From NCBI RefSeq assembly GCF_028858725.1, contig NC_084772.1:13647048-13711047 (forward strand): a DNA stretch of 64,000 nt, read 5' to 3'. This document shows, in pieces, positions 1 to 13,100 of this stretch. Within the stretch, counting starts at the first letter, position 1. Every line of letters starts with the position of its first letter. A program made the position numbers and the translations under genes. The notes under the pieces were generated by a model. That model saw only the letters and a list, made by a program, of their open reading frames with translations. It ran no database searches and was not told the DNA's origin. Origin of the DNA: Colius striatus. Lineage: Eukaryota > Chordata > Aves > Coliiformes > Coliidae.

Positions 1-1279
1 GGTTTCATCTGGGTTATTCTGCCAGTTCCTATGGGAAGCCGGCTCTGCTGAGGCTCTCAGTCTGTCTGGTGTGGGTGTAATCAGCACAGTTTGTGTGTGG
101 CCATGTGGCATTGGGGTGACAGGAAATAAGGAGCATCAGGCTTTTTTCAGAACGGGGGGAGGGGGGGCATGGCAGATGCCAGTGTGCAGAGAGAGAGGAA
201 GAGAGCGAGACTGGAGCTGGCTGTAGGAGTGAGAAAGGAGTGACCAGGAGAGGCAATGGACTGAGAAGCAGCTGCTGAAGATGGCTGTGGGAGGCACAGC
301 AGATTGTCAGTGTGCACAATCACTTACTCTGCAGTAAACCTTTATCATAGCCCAGTAAAATTTTATACACATTTTAAATTGACATAGATGTTTGCTCCTA
401 TTCATGGTGACTGACCAGGTGGAGTTCATCCTGAGGATCTGCAGACAGTGTTGTTTTGGGTCCCAAAGGCTGAGCCTGTCTGTCTTAACATACTACACAC
501 TGAGAATGGCAGAGCTGGTGGTCAGCAGAGTTATAGTAATCTATCTAGAGGACTAATAGTAGGACAGAAGATCAAGACTGATTAATTTACTGATTACAAA
601 TACTGGGTTAAATTACTTGCAAGGAGTCTTTGACTTTCATGAACCCATTAACATGTAACTGTGTGACAAGTGATTTGTATGAGTACTTTCAGCTTTTAGG
701 TGGCCACTGAAAGGTTCCTGGTGCTTTTTAATTTTTTTACTGGTTTGTTTGTAAGGCTACTTGGGAAAGTTTTGTGGTCTACTTGTAATATAAAAATAAC
801 AGACAAATAATGGCTAGCGGGTAATAGATGTGTTCATTCACAAATATACTCAGTCAAGGCAAAATCCATCTGCTTTATAAGAATGACTGAAAATAAAAAT
901 GATTTAGTATTGCTTGAGAAAACTGGTTAGTAGTTACAGTTTGGTTTGGAAGGAAAAGTATTCTAAAGAAGGGTTGGAAAATATCTTTATCATCAAAACC
1001 AGATTTCAATGTCATATGGCAAATGAAGAGGACAGTGTTTGACTCCTTCTGGCAAACGGGAAAACATGTTCCAAGTAGGGTGATCTGGACAGATGTTTGA
1101 ATAAAGGAGACATCTGGAGCTTACATCCTTGCCCCAAAGCTATTTCTCTGCCCTTTATGCCCTTCAGAACTCCTGCCTGAACGAGATAGGAGGTGGTTTT
1201 TTTTTCTTTCTAAATTCAGGTTTTGTAGCCTTTCTGGCTTCTGGAAAGGTGTGAGTATTTTTGTGGAGTCAGCGTTAAA
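1..1279. other. Noncoding stretch, no gene recognised
   Basis: I see no splice-bounded exon or protein similarity. The first 320 bases include a G-run at 154-167 followed by a purine-rich gagaga stretch. The remainder is AT-rich unique sequence. If the CpG island at 1280-1530 is a minus-strand promoter, this would be intron 1 of that gene. Confidence 0.5.
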
Positions 1280-1530
1280 GCACGAAACGGACGGAATGAA
1301 CTTTCTGGAGCTCTGACTTGTACTGAGATGCACAAGCCGCCGCTGATGTGCGGCGGTGCCTCAGAGGCACGGAGCGGGCTCGGCGGCGCGGGGGGAGCCG
1401 GGCGCGGCCGCAGCCGCCTGGCCCGAGCGCTGGGCGCGGCTGCCACCAGGCGGACAGCGCTGGCCATGGCAGCGGGGGCCCCTCCGCCCGGAGGCTTGGC
1501 TTCTCCTCGGTTCCCTTTGTGAAGTGGCAT
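1280..1530. promoter_or_regulatory. CpG island, candidate promoter of a gene downstream of CDH5
   Basis: This stretch is strongly GC-rich and full of CpG, with repeated cggcgg and gcgcgg, inside otherwise AT-rich and CpG-poor DNA. That is the usual sign of a germline-unmethylated promoter. Short open frames on both strands are by-products of the composition; a CCATGG near 1466 gives a good Kozak context in both directions. In mammals the next gene past the CDH5 3' end is BEAN1, in the same orientation, so a minus-strand BEAN1 first exon here is a reasonable guess. I see no BEAN1 coding sequence and no clear splice donor, so the gene and direction remain open. Confidence 0.6.
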
Positions 1531-4500
1531 ACTACTGGCAGCCTTAACTCAAGCTAAATTGACTTTCTGCTGTTGCACTACCTTGCGATTTATAAATCTG
1601 CGGTGCGGGACATACTGTGTGCAGTAAAGGCAGCAAGTTTCTTTCAGGTGTTTGGCATTTTTAAGCTCGTCAGATTTCCTCTTTAAATAGGGAAGGCTTG
1701 AGCAGTTGTTCAGAAAAGATATTTTAAAATGACAGAATTTGGACTCACATGTCAGTCTGTTTTCTCTGTGCTGCCCCAGTTGCATAAAAGTAGTTTGTAG
1801 TGTCCAGACATTGTCCCAAGGAATATCTGCAGTGTTGGGGGTTTTCTGTGGGTCAGGCCAGCAGATGGCTACGTGATGCCTCCTTTTGAACCTTTTCATT
1901 TGAAATTGTACTGAAGGGGCATTGCAGGTCAGACCTTGAGCTCCAGTGAGGCTGCCAGAACTGTTCCTTGGGCCATTTGCAGTCCAGATGTTATTGACAT
2001 TCCGAAACAGCTTATTTGCCTTATTTTTGAGATGTGTTTGCCTGGTGGACTCTGCCTTGCTTCATTTTACTTCTTTTGGTAACTTCATTCAGAGAACAGG
2101 CTTTCAAGTAGGGATTCCTTTTTAGTGAGGAATGAAAAAATTTCAGAGGTTTATGATTGATTGTGGCATTGATGACTACAATGAGTTAAGAGAGTCTTGT
2201 GGGAAAGCAGGTGGGACAGCCTCTCAATGGGAATAAGGAAGGAAACGCTGTTTCTCCTTTTTATTTCAGGTCGAGTAGGAACAAAGTCAGGAAGCTAAGA
2301 GAGGTCAGCAAAGATCCATGGGTTTTTCTTGCTCAAAAAAAAGTTTTGCTGGTTTTGTTTTCTTTTCCTTTTTCTGCTGAAGACTGAAAGAATGTCTTTG
2401 CTGTATTGTTTTCTATCGTGCTTTTTCTATGGACTAGATTTAGGCTAAATCATCCACTTTGATCTAATCGGACTTTTATTCAGTTCCTGGTAAGACCTGA
2501 TGACTTGTGCTACAGTAAAATTGTGATCGCTTCTTAAGTGGGAAAGATATCACCTTGGTGATTTCTTCCATTCCAGAAAGCATGTGAAGGTAAAACCACA
2601 AGAATTTTATTTCTTGCTTCCTCAAAGCTGAAACATTTATTTAAAAAAAAAAAAAATAGGAAGGGAGAATAGGTCAGGAAAGCTGGCAGTTATTCTTTTT
2701 TTCTGTCCTAGCCTCACCTCAAATATAATAGAAATAAGTGTATATTACTTCTAGATAAATAGGATAGTATATCTGCATGTTTACTACCACCAGGAGCGTT
2801 TCCCTTGCATGTGACATATGCATATAAACATTTAAAATAAATGTATATAGATGGGTCTGTTCGCAGAACAATGCTTCAGAAAACTAGTGTGGCTTTACAT
2901 GGCTTGCTCACTGCAGCTTATCCTGGCTGGTTGATGATACCTGTGCTTGAGCAGGTCTGATTGCCAGGTTGGCTGGTCCCTTCTGGTACCATTCTAAGCC
3001 CTTGTTGCTGAAAGGAGAAAAAGGAAGAACACACTAATTGAAGGACAAGAACTCAGAAAAGATTATTTTTTTCCTTTTATAACTAATCCTTCTGTTCTCA
3101 CTGGATTTGCTATTATATTCTTCCTGACAGTGTATCTGTATTACTGGACTATAATCAGATAATACCTGATACAGTTGTTCTTTCTTTCTTTGAAGAATGA
3201 GAGTTTGTTTTAGTAACTGGACCTTAGCTCACCTATCTGGGAAGTGTGGCAGCATGCCAGGTGTTCGTATTCAAACAGCTTTCCATTGCTGCTTCGAGAA
3301 TCTATCAAGGATTCTCATCATAAGTCATTATTTCATAAAAATTTGTAATGAAGTAGGAGTAAAAAAAACCCCCTTTATTAAATGGCATGAACTTCTGTGT
3401 CTGAATGTAGCAAAATAATAATTTATGCTATATTTTTAGGGATAAGAGATGAAAATGCATATTAATTAAATGAATAATAAAAACCTTTATGAGAATCTCT
3501 GCAGCTACAAGTTGCAAGTAGCTGTTTAATCAAATGCTTTCTATGGAAAAATGCATTTCATTATAACATAATTAGCACTTCTATTGTGTTTTTAATACAA
3601 GTTGTGCTAAAGTGTGCTTGATCTGGAGTTTGCTCGTGGCAATTAGCACTGAAGGAATTGAACTTTTTTGCTTTATTCCAGGCTTTGTAAATTATAAGTG
3701 CCATATCTGGGGAAAACTAGTGTGATTTTTATTTTTTTTAAGTGTTAGAATAATCTTGGGAATGTATTGGAGTAGTTTTTATTAGTCACAAAAAGAAATG
3801 GCAAGAGACTGGACTATCTAAAGCTGCAATTTAGGAGTCTTTTTTCCCCTTTTTTTCTGTCACAAGTGTGTTCTGTCATACCTTATCTGGCCGATGAGAA
3901 AGGATTTTTTTTGTGTTTTGGTACTGCAGAGTAATCCTGCTTGCATATGTCTGTAGCAGCAGACCAGAGAAAAGGAAGACAGCAGACCTGGGGCTGGGTG
4001 ATGGTGCTGGGGGTATTAGCCTTTTTTCCCAGTGAGGCAGCACTGATAGACCTCTCAGATACTGGGCATATGCCTAGTTCCCTGCAGATGGGTGGGATGC
4101 ACTGACCTGGGATGTTTGTTCTTCCCCTTTGGCAGTGTGTCCTTCACCATTTGAGAGGAGTATTTTTCCAGTAGGAAAAAGGGCAGGATTTCAGTAAGCA
4201 TAGTGGTTCAAAATCACCCTGATGCCTGGCTGCTAAAACACCAAACATCTGTTCGGAAATTGAATGCATACTGTAGCACTGGCACACACGAAGCCTCCAA
4301 AGTCAGAGGGTTCAGCCTTACCAGCTGCTGAAACCAGACTGCACTGTTGGGGCTTTTCTCTGCCTTATCCCAGGAGTTTTACTGACGTCTTTCCAGAGAG
4401 AAGGAGAAACCATCTTGTAAAGAAAGTCCTTTTGTGAATTTGTGTCTAGTTTGAGTTTGATTAGAGTGTAGATACCAGTGTTTTTTAGGATTGAGTTCAC

Positions 4501-6669
4501 TGTGATACAAAGCCTGGTATTGTCTTCTGTGAGAAACTCGTTGATGCACAGAAAATCCAAACTTGAGATTGGTTTTTATGTAGTAAAAAAAAAAATACAG
4601 TACAGGAATATAAAAAGAAACTATCCAGTGCAAACATCTTTATACAGTGGAACTTGATACAGTGTTCCCTAAAATAGCTTTATAAAACAAGCTTAAAAAT
4701 AGCAATTACAGGTAATACTATCTGGATGATGCTTACCAAAGTACTTACTGCACTAAATAATTTCATAATTAACTTTACCTGTTGATAGCCAATACCTTAA
4801 TTACTGATGAAAACCTTAAACTGTAAGTATTATTAGTTAGCATTCCTTATAATATACTAACATGTGGAACCTCATTAGCATACACTGGATTAAGCAGAAC
4901 AGAAGAAAATGAACACATTAAAAATCAAACAAAGACTGTCATCCCAAAGTGTACTTCTTTTATAAAGGATGTGGTCCAAAGCTGATTTGACTGATGGACA
5001 GAATTCTACTTAGTGTTCCTTTAGTTCATCTTTGAAAATTTGAATGATTGTGTTATTGGGCAACTTTTTATAGCAGTGAGGACTAATGTGAGACCATATT
5101 ATAGTGCTTGACTATTTCCCACCAAGAAAGCATTTTGAGGGAAGAGAGTGTAAATTTGAGATGACGTGAATATGTGAAAAGCAAATTTGTGAGGTTCCAT
5201 TCTACTGATTTTAGAAAAAAAAATATAAAAATTTAGTATTATTTGGTTAGCTACCAAATTTAAATAATCAAATCAACTAAACTAATACATACAGCTCCAG
5301 CACAGATTCTGCAGAACTGAGTATCTGTGTGGTAGGACTCTGCTCCTGTTGAAAGCAACAGGAATCTGCATTTCCAGAAGCCAGAGGCCATTGTCCTAAG
5401 AGACCCGCTTTTTACAAGATGTATTTGACTGGGTAACTTTCTGCGTGGAAAGTTTCATTCTGTTCATTCTGTGGCTCTTCATCAGGTGAGAAATTAAACA
5501 CACGCTTACCAGGGACAGAGATGCAGCTCCAAAACCTGACTTTGTGGTTCTTTTATGCAGACAAATGTGTGGGTGTGTAGCATTCTGGTTTACAAGTCTA
5601 CAATATTTTCATAGGTGGAAAATACCCATTTTACAGTACCTGCTTAGAAAAAATCAAAACAGTTTCACAGTAATGAGGCCCTTCACTTGTTTCTCCCTGA
5701 AAAAATACAATTGCTTTAATAATGTTGAATAAAAAATCTATTCAACCTCATTAGAAATCTAGAGAGATCTATGTTGCCTTTGAGAGAGATTTACAGTATT
5801 GGAGTCTTAACATTCCCCCCATCTCCATGTTTCCTGCCCTGCAGGATATGTTCTGTTGCGTGACACTGAGATCCTATTTACAGGAAGAAATAGAAAAAAA
5901 CAATTTTGCTGCTAGCTAGAACAAATTCTAGCAAGCCAGAAAGGTGCCTGAAATCATCATCAGGCCGTTAAAAAATGACAGATGAAAACAGATTGTGCAT
6001 CTAAAATCCTGCCTAATTTTATCTTTAGTAACTCATGTATGTAGTAGAGGACTATAAAGCAAGAATAATTACTAGATTGGAAAGAAGGAAAAATCATGCC
6101 TGTTTTTGAAAGTAATGGAATAATTTCTAATATTAAGTGATAGACCATATGTTCCTCCTCTCCTCTACTGGGTAAGCATAAGTGTGGAATATCAATAAAG
6201 ATGTTACAAGAGGGCCAGGGAAACCAGCTGGCTGGAGATACAGAAGGTTATTCAAAACATTCCTTCCCAATGCCACTGAACATCTCTGTTCCAGTGGCTG
6301 ACCTCAAATGTGTGTGGATGAAAACAGTACAGAAGGAGAGGAATGAAGGAGAAAATGGGACCAAACCCTCTTTTTAAGCAGCATCTGTCTGGATAGGGAG
6401 AGGAGTTGCGTCCTAGAAGACTCAAGCAGGTCCTTGTGCTCAATTTTGGGGAAAGAGATGAATGTTAGCAAGGATAGCAGTGCTGGGGGAGGTCAATATA
6501 CAATATCTGTTGTGTTTCTTTTTAACCCTACTGTTGTCGGGTGTTTTTTCACATCTGTTTGAAGTCCTAGTATGGCTTAAGTGAAGAGCTCTGAGTTCTT
6601 CTTTGGCCATTGACAGGCTCTTAATGTCTAACTGGGGTGAGAGGGAGAAAAATCATGGCTAATTTGAAC
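1531..6669. other. CDH5 3' flank, including an undelimited 3' UTR
   Basis: No coding sequence is visible. The 3' UTR of CDH5 must begin at 6669 and run toward lower coordinates. On the minus strand the nearest poly(A)-signal candidates I noticed are an ATTAAA near 5715 and AATAAA hexamers near 3728, 3777 and 3671. I cannot choose among them. The sequence is AT-rich with several short A and T runs and no recognised transposon. Confidence 0.5.
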
Positions 6670-7163
6670 TTAATACACAAAATCTTCATTTGGTTCTGAT
6701 CCATACAACTCAGCTAACATTTTAAACCTGGGTCCCCAGTCATTTAGAAAGTCATAATCGATATCTGAGTCTGAGGACCCTGATGCCAAAGAACTGAGAG
6801 ATTCTGCAATGGACTCGGCACCTTCGTAGCCATAAATGTGAAGTGTGTCATATGGCAGCAAATCCCTGTCATTGTCAGCTTCGTCCTTCTTAACCTCAAT
6901 CATCATTTCCATTTCTCCAGCACCAGAAGTTGTATTTCCAGGAGGCTTTTGGACTTGCGCATATGGAGAGGGAACTGCTTCTGGCTTTATACCGTTCTTG
7001 CGGACAGAGTTGAGTACAGATACATCATAACTAGTGGTATCCATTTCACCACCGCCTTCTTCATCGTAAGTGACAAGCTGCTCATGAATCTCTGCCACAT
7101 TCCTCCCAAGACCGCTCAAATCCTTCTTGTGTCTCTTTCTTAGAAGAATTAGCAATGCGATTA
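6670..7163 (-). CDS. CDH5: CDH5 exon 12: end of membrane helix, cytoplasmic tail, stop codon
   Basis: It encodes residues 609 (partial) to 772 and the TAA at 6672-6670. After the basic stop-transfer sequence RKRHKK comes the juxtamembrane region, with Tyr641 in LVTYDEEGGG and GEMDTTSYDVSVL. This corresponds to the p120-catenin-binding core, and Tyr641 to human Tyr658. Tyr676 in PYAQVQKP corresponds to human Tyr685. The segment at about 733-763, with SSDSDIDYDF and WGPRFKMLAELYG, is the beta-catenin-binding region. Compared with the human tail as I recall it, the Pro-rich linker before PYAQVQ is shorter by several residues, which explains part of the length difference. Confidence 0.97.
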
Positions 7164-10100
7164 CTGCAAAGAAAACTTAGATGAGCATGTGTAAATAAGG
7201 AAGTAAACCCAAATGCATTTAAGATATGTAACTTAGTCTGAAGTGGGGTTTTTTCAGTGTTATTTTTTTTTTTTTAAACATATTTAAAAAATAGTTTAAA
7301 ACACTGTTTAGCTTTAGGATTTGTGTGCTTGGAAGCAGTTCAGTCTGACCAGGAATTTTACAACTTAAGCTCTTAAGCACAAATGCATAGTGTCACAAGC
7401 TCATTGAATCAATTACTGCCTTCAACTGGTAAATCTTTTAGTGGTACTGTGTCGTAATTACAAAGGTGGCCTCTTCTCAAGCAAGAAAAAATGCCGCCCC
7501 TTCTCTGACAGATTCCAAATGTAGCAGATAAGTACTGGTCTGCTGATTTGTTACAGATTCATTTATGTATATGTGTTCACTGTAGTGTTTAAGGGGTTTC
7601 CAAACTAGTTCAGCCTTTGGAAACAGGAATCCTATTGTTATTACCCCAGCACAAATTTCCTGTTTCGTAGCTGCATGTGACAGAAACAGTAAATCAAGTG
7701 TATTATGCAAATGTACCATAACTTCTGCAGTTACTCAGCCTGTACAATAGAATGAAGAGCTTATGCTAACAGGCCAAATAGAAAGAGCAAGTGAGATGGA
7801 TCAAATAGAATCATAGAACCATTTCAGCTGGAAGAGACCTTTAAGATCATTGAGTCCAGCCTTTCCCCTAGCCTTATCAACTGCTAGACCATTTCCCTAA
7901 GTGCAACATCCAACTGTCTCTTAAACACCTCGAGTGATGATGACTCTACTACATCCCCGGGCTTTTGTGACTATTATTTAGACACAAAGTTTTTGTAGAT
8001 CTCAGTTAAGAAAAAAACCCGAAACATTTAAACTCTGAGAACATTACAAAATACTTACCAATGATTGTAAAGATACAGATAAAAATTGCCACCAGTGCTT
8101 GGATACTAACTCCAACTTGTTTAGCTCTTTCCTCACAAAAAGTGAAGTTGCCTTTTTCATTACACTTGCAGACGCTGATGACAAGTGTATTTGTGCTGCT
8201 GAGCTCAGGATCACCGTTGTCTGAGATGATGACAGGCAGGTAGTGGATTTTGGCAAGTTCACGGTTAAACTGTCCATATTTGACAGTGATATTAGCTGTG
8301 TTATCTGGAAGAAGTAATGACATCTAATTAAGTGATAATCTCGACCAGATTTTCCTTATAGATTATCAGTCACTTGGTACATCTTCCCCTTAGACAGAGT
8401 CAGCCTTTAGGGAACCTGGTGAGATTTGGGTGGCAACAAACAACATGTCTTTTCAGTAAGTTAAGCCTTTAAAAATCAATTGTTACTTAGCACAGCTAGA
8501 CAAATCATGGGTCATTGCTACAGCTTTTCCTCGTGACCTAGTATCTTACTTCTGCTAGCTGAGAAAATGCATTGCATTACCATAGTTCTCAACCAAGGAG
8601 AAGTTGCTATCTTCTGTGGCCAAGGAGTATTTGAAAAATCCTCTAGGTGATATTTCATCCTTGTCAGTAGCTGAAATCCTGATGATTACCTATAAAGATG
8701 GAAGAGGTCATAATTTTCAATATACTTTGCCTCCAGTGATAGAACTGCTTACAGTGTTTAAGTTAGAGCTAGGCTGTGTGTCTTTTATGACCCTTCAGTA
8801 AAGGGCAGGACAAAGATATATTATGATGCTCCTCTTGTAGTGCTTTCAAGGCATATAATTTTCTTGTAGGTCTTTAAAAAGAGCAGTCCTACCCCTTCAT
8901 TCACAGGTGGGAAACAAAAGAGGTAATCTTGTGAAATGAAATAATAATAATTAGAAAATCTTATGCTCAAAGACATAAGGTGCATTCAAATACTCAAGCT
9001 GGCTGTCTTCTTGGAAATGTGACTCTCATTCAATGAATGTCACTGAGACTGCCACTCCTGACTGACATGCTTTTGAAAACCTCAAACTGAGGTAGAGTAG
9101 ACACACAAAATATAAATATGATAATGTTCCAAATGTATTTAAAAAATGAATTAAAAGTGAAATAATATGTTGAATGTTCTAACAGATTACATCGGAAAGT
9201 TCAGTCTGTGACAGTCTCTTAATTAAACAAACAGTAGGTATATGAGCTAAATGCTGGTGTCTGAAGTCAAACATTTAAACACACAAATACTAACACTATT
9301 TGTACATGCAGATACTGATGAATACCACAGTACTGTTGTATGCAACAGCATTTCTCATAGTATTTTGAAATGGTTTCATTCTCAGTATCATGTGTGGATG
9401 TTTGTGTGCTGAAACTGAATTGCTAATTTTTGCTCTTCAAGGCTTGACTGTACTTCACAGTTCAATTGCTAATGCACGTACATACTTAAAAGCCTGGAGG
9501 GAGAAGAACTGTGCAGCTCATGTGTATAAGCAGATAAAATTCAATATTCTGACACTGTAAAGTCCTGAGGAGAGATTTCTGACCACTGACATTTTGGAAA
9601 TCAGTGAAACGATCAGGTGCTTGAGTATGAAAACAGACTACATTTTATTAAAAGATATCTTTGACTTGAGCTTGCAAGTAAGTCAGGTTTAAGGGAAAAA
9701 CTCTTCCTCCTGTCTCACCTTTCCTGGTGCAGCATTTTCACACACTCTGGGTTCCTCAAGATAAACAAGTTCTGGAGCATTATCATTTTCGTCAGCAACT
9801 ATTACGTGAACATGGGCATGTGATTCTCTGTCAGAAAGACGACCTGAAATGACAATAACAACAGTACAGGTCTCTCAGATGTCTGGAATCTCAGCATTGT
9901 CTAGCCCCTCCTTTCCACTATCTGTGTTCAGCTCTGTGCCTCCTGCATGACAAATATGGAGACTTTCTAGCTCATCACTAATTTAAACTTTTCCTTTGCC
10001 AAATTCAGATATTTTCCTATTGGATTAAATTATCAAGGATCTATGAGGAAGAAAACGACAATTGCTTATGACTTCCTAATTCATCACGCTGTATGGCCAT

Positions 10101-13100
10101 AATATCCAGCATCATTCTCTGGCACCAAGACAACTGGCACAGAACAAGCCATGTGTCTTCTTAAATATCTTTCACCCTCCAGAAAAAGCCAACCTCTCCC
10201 AAACCAACTTGGGATTGGCCCTCAGGTGCTCCCTGCTTCCTGAGCCTGAGCAAAGCAATGTGGAGATCTCTGTGCAGCAGTGCTCCTGGGGCAGCAGCGT
10301 GGGAGGGGGTTTTTGTAACTGTGTAAGTGGGTGAAGCTAGTTGGGATGTTTATGCTCAAACCACAGGCTTCTCTCTGTTTCCCAGGCTGCTTCCCCTCTT
10401 CATACCTTTTTTATTTCTAGTAACAAACTGAATGCATTTTCACAATAGCTAGGGGCCAAATCTTAAAACTTTGTGTGATCTATTTGTAAGTACTCATTTG
10501 ATTTGGAAGATTCTTGTGGAAACCCACCAAGCACCTCTTTCATTCATAGCTTAGTGGAAACAGGCTGTCAGGTTCCGGCTTTCTCGTTTGATAGGCTGCA
10601 GTCCTGCTGTTGAGTTGTACACTGATTTATTTCAAATAAGGTAGTGGATGGCACTTACCATCTTCAAGGATTTCCTGAGCTGCCACAGTGATGTTGTATG
10701 AGGAACTAAATTCTCTGTCCAGGGGCTTGGGAAGCTGAATAATTCCAGTATCGGACACCCTAATATAGTCTCCACTAGGACTAGTCCTTCGTCGAATGAA
10801 TCTGTTTTTTGTTTAAAAGGAGATATGTCAATGCAAAGGTGATAACACTGTGTTTCACTTCAATTCTTCCTAGTGGAAGGTCAGAGAGTTCTTGTGTGAC
10901 AAATTATGTTAATATCTTGACCAGGCAGTCTCTCTAAAATTATGCAAGCTGTGAGAGCAAAATATATAAGTCAGAAAAGTTTCCAGATTATTGTCTTTTG
11001 CTGTTTCAGAAGTGTGTTTTCTTTTCAAAGCACATGCTTGAGTGAGTTATTGCAATAAAAAATCTAACTATGTAAAGATATTGTTACAGTTTAGCAACTG
11101 CACAGCAACTTCTTCCCCTTCTCAAATATCTTATTAACAGAGGTGTTACCTCAGTCACTAATTGGCCAGGCCTTGGTCACCTGTGTGTCCATTTTAGAAT
11201 TGACTGACATTGGTCAGCTACAGGGGAAACATCTGGCAAATTTTTGTTTAAAGAAATCACCCCTGTAACCACCTGCACTGCCCCTGGCTGCCAAAAACCT
11301 GGGCCGGGTAAAACCACTACAGATATCCAGGATTATGCATTTTCCCATAAATGTGCAACTGTTCTATCAGTAGGTTTAGGTGATAATTAGATGGATAAAT
11401 GTAATTAATGTTCATATTTGCCAGTTACCATATATATGGCTGTGGTGCTGGGAAAAACATGATTTTTTTTTTTTTGGCATGCAGATTCTGAAAAATAGGG
11501 CTAAAGTCTCAGTTCTTTGTCAAATTATTTGAATCATTAACAAATTCTCCACTTTAAAGTAGGATTACTAAAGCTAGTGTCGTGTTACCTGATTTTCCGT
11601 TTAGCTGCATCAGGGTCTTGTGCCCAAACTGAACCAAGTGTTCTTACTTCTGCATCATTTTCCTTTACTTTGAATTCATATGGTAGTTTAAGGAAGACAG
11701 GAGGCTCATCAACATCAGTGACTTCAATGGTGACTGATGAAATGCTCCTAGAGCCACCAGATTTAAAGTAGCGAAGATCAACTGTGGGATCTGTTGCTTC
11801 AATGTCAAATCTGTATTCTGCTACTTTTTCAAAGTCCAAGGGCTAGAGTAAAGACAAACAGATTCTTGCTTTAGAGATGTGTAGGGAAACTTTGCATTAG
11901 CAAAGTATGCAAGTTTAAGCTTCGTACTTTAATTCAGGGTTGGAAATATTACCAAGTTGCATCTTAGCTAGACTCTTGGGAGAGCATTTCCCAACTGAAC
12001 TTCTCTTTCATAGAGTGACTTGAGCAACTTCTGTTTTTTAAAAGATTCATCCAGTATTCTAAGTTCAGCAAGTATTTCTCAGTTTAACTAATTTTCCTTT
12101 TGTAATTCTGTAGCTACCAAAGCTTGTTTAGCTACTTTTTCTCAAAAGTTAGGGATCAGATTCTTCTGTTTTTGGCCAGGCTTTCTGTTCTGACGTCATT
12201 CAAGGCAGACTTCATAGCAGACTTCATGCACTGACTGATAGCTGGGGCATTTAATGATAAATGGCATCTGCTTCCTTGTTGTTCCCATTGACTGAGGTTG
12301 TAAAATGAATCACACAACGGAAGGAAGGCCAGGAGCTAGGGCAGTAGGAAATGTCCAGACTATCACTTTTCAAAGTTTGGATCCCTTTGCACTATTTCTC
12401 AATATTATAAAAGCACCATGAAATACACACAGTAGTTAACTGTGGTGGCTCTTGTTTTACTCTTTGAGTAGACATTGCAAGTGGAAGCGATAGTGTTTAT
12501 CTAGCAGCTGAAATTTTATCTCACATGGCTGCATATTAAAAATTATGACATGTGCGTGTCCAAAAGCATGTTACAAAACAGTGGAGTAAACTTTGCCTTC
12601 TACATGTTAAAAGATGAGCTGATTCCAAGTCATCCAGTGTGTGTGTGTGTGTGTGGTCTCCTCTCAGCAGAAGTTGCAAGCAATGCATTCCTCAGGTCCT
12701 GACAGAGCAGAGAAAGGGCTGCATTTGGTGAAAGAAAGCTGCTTGTATCTACTGTGACCACAGCTGAAGACCTTGCTGCTGGTCTTGGAACACTTGGTAT
12801 TTCATTTTTTTTCCCTTAGAGTTTTCTCTTCTTAAAGACATTTCTAGCCTTAACAGTTACAGGGAGACATTTGGAAGTGGAAAACACATCCCTGTCAATC
12901 TGAGGATTACAGGAGGTGATTTATAGTCCTTCCTCTTCTTTTTTATTTTTTTTACAGTAAGTCAATGAAATCAATGAACTCTTAGCTTGGCATTGCTCTG
13001 CACAAAATGCCCCTTAGTGCACATGAAGTAGGTCTGAGAATTAAAAAAAAACAGAGAGTACCTTCTTTGGCCTAATGATTCCTTCATTTGTGAATGGATT

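Noticed and set aside
1328..1557. Several overlapping open frames in the CpG island
   Set aside because: GC-rich DNA has few stop codons; frames are open on both strands at once and none resembles a protein.
6838..7143. 101-codon plus-strand frame opposite CDH5 exon 12
   Set aside because: It is the antisense shadow of the conserved cytoplasmic-tail exon.
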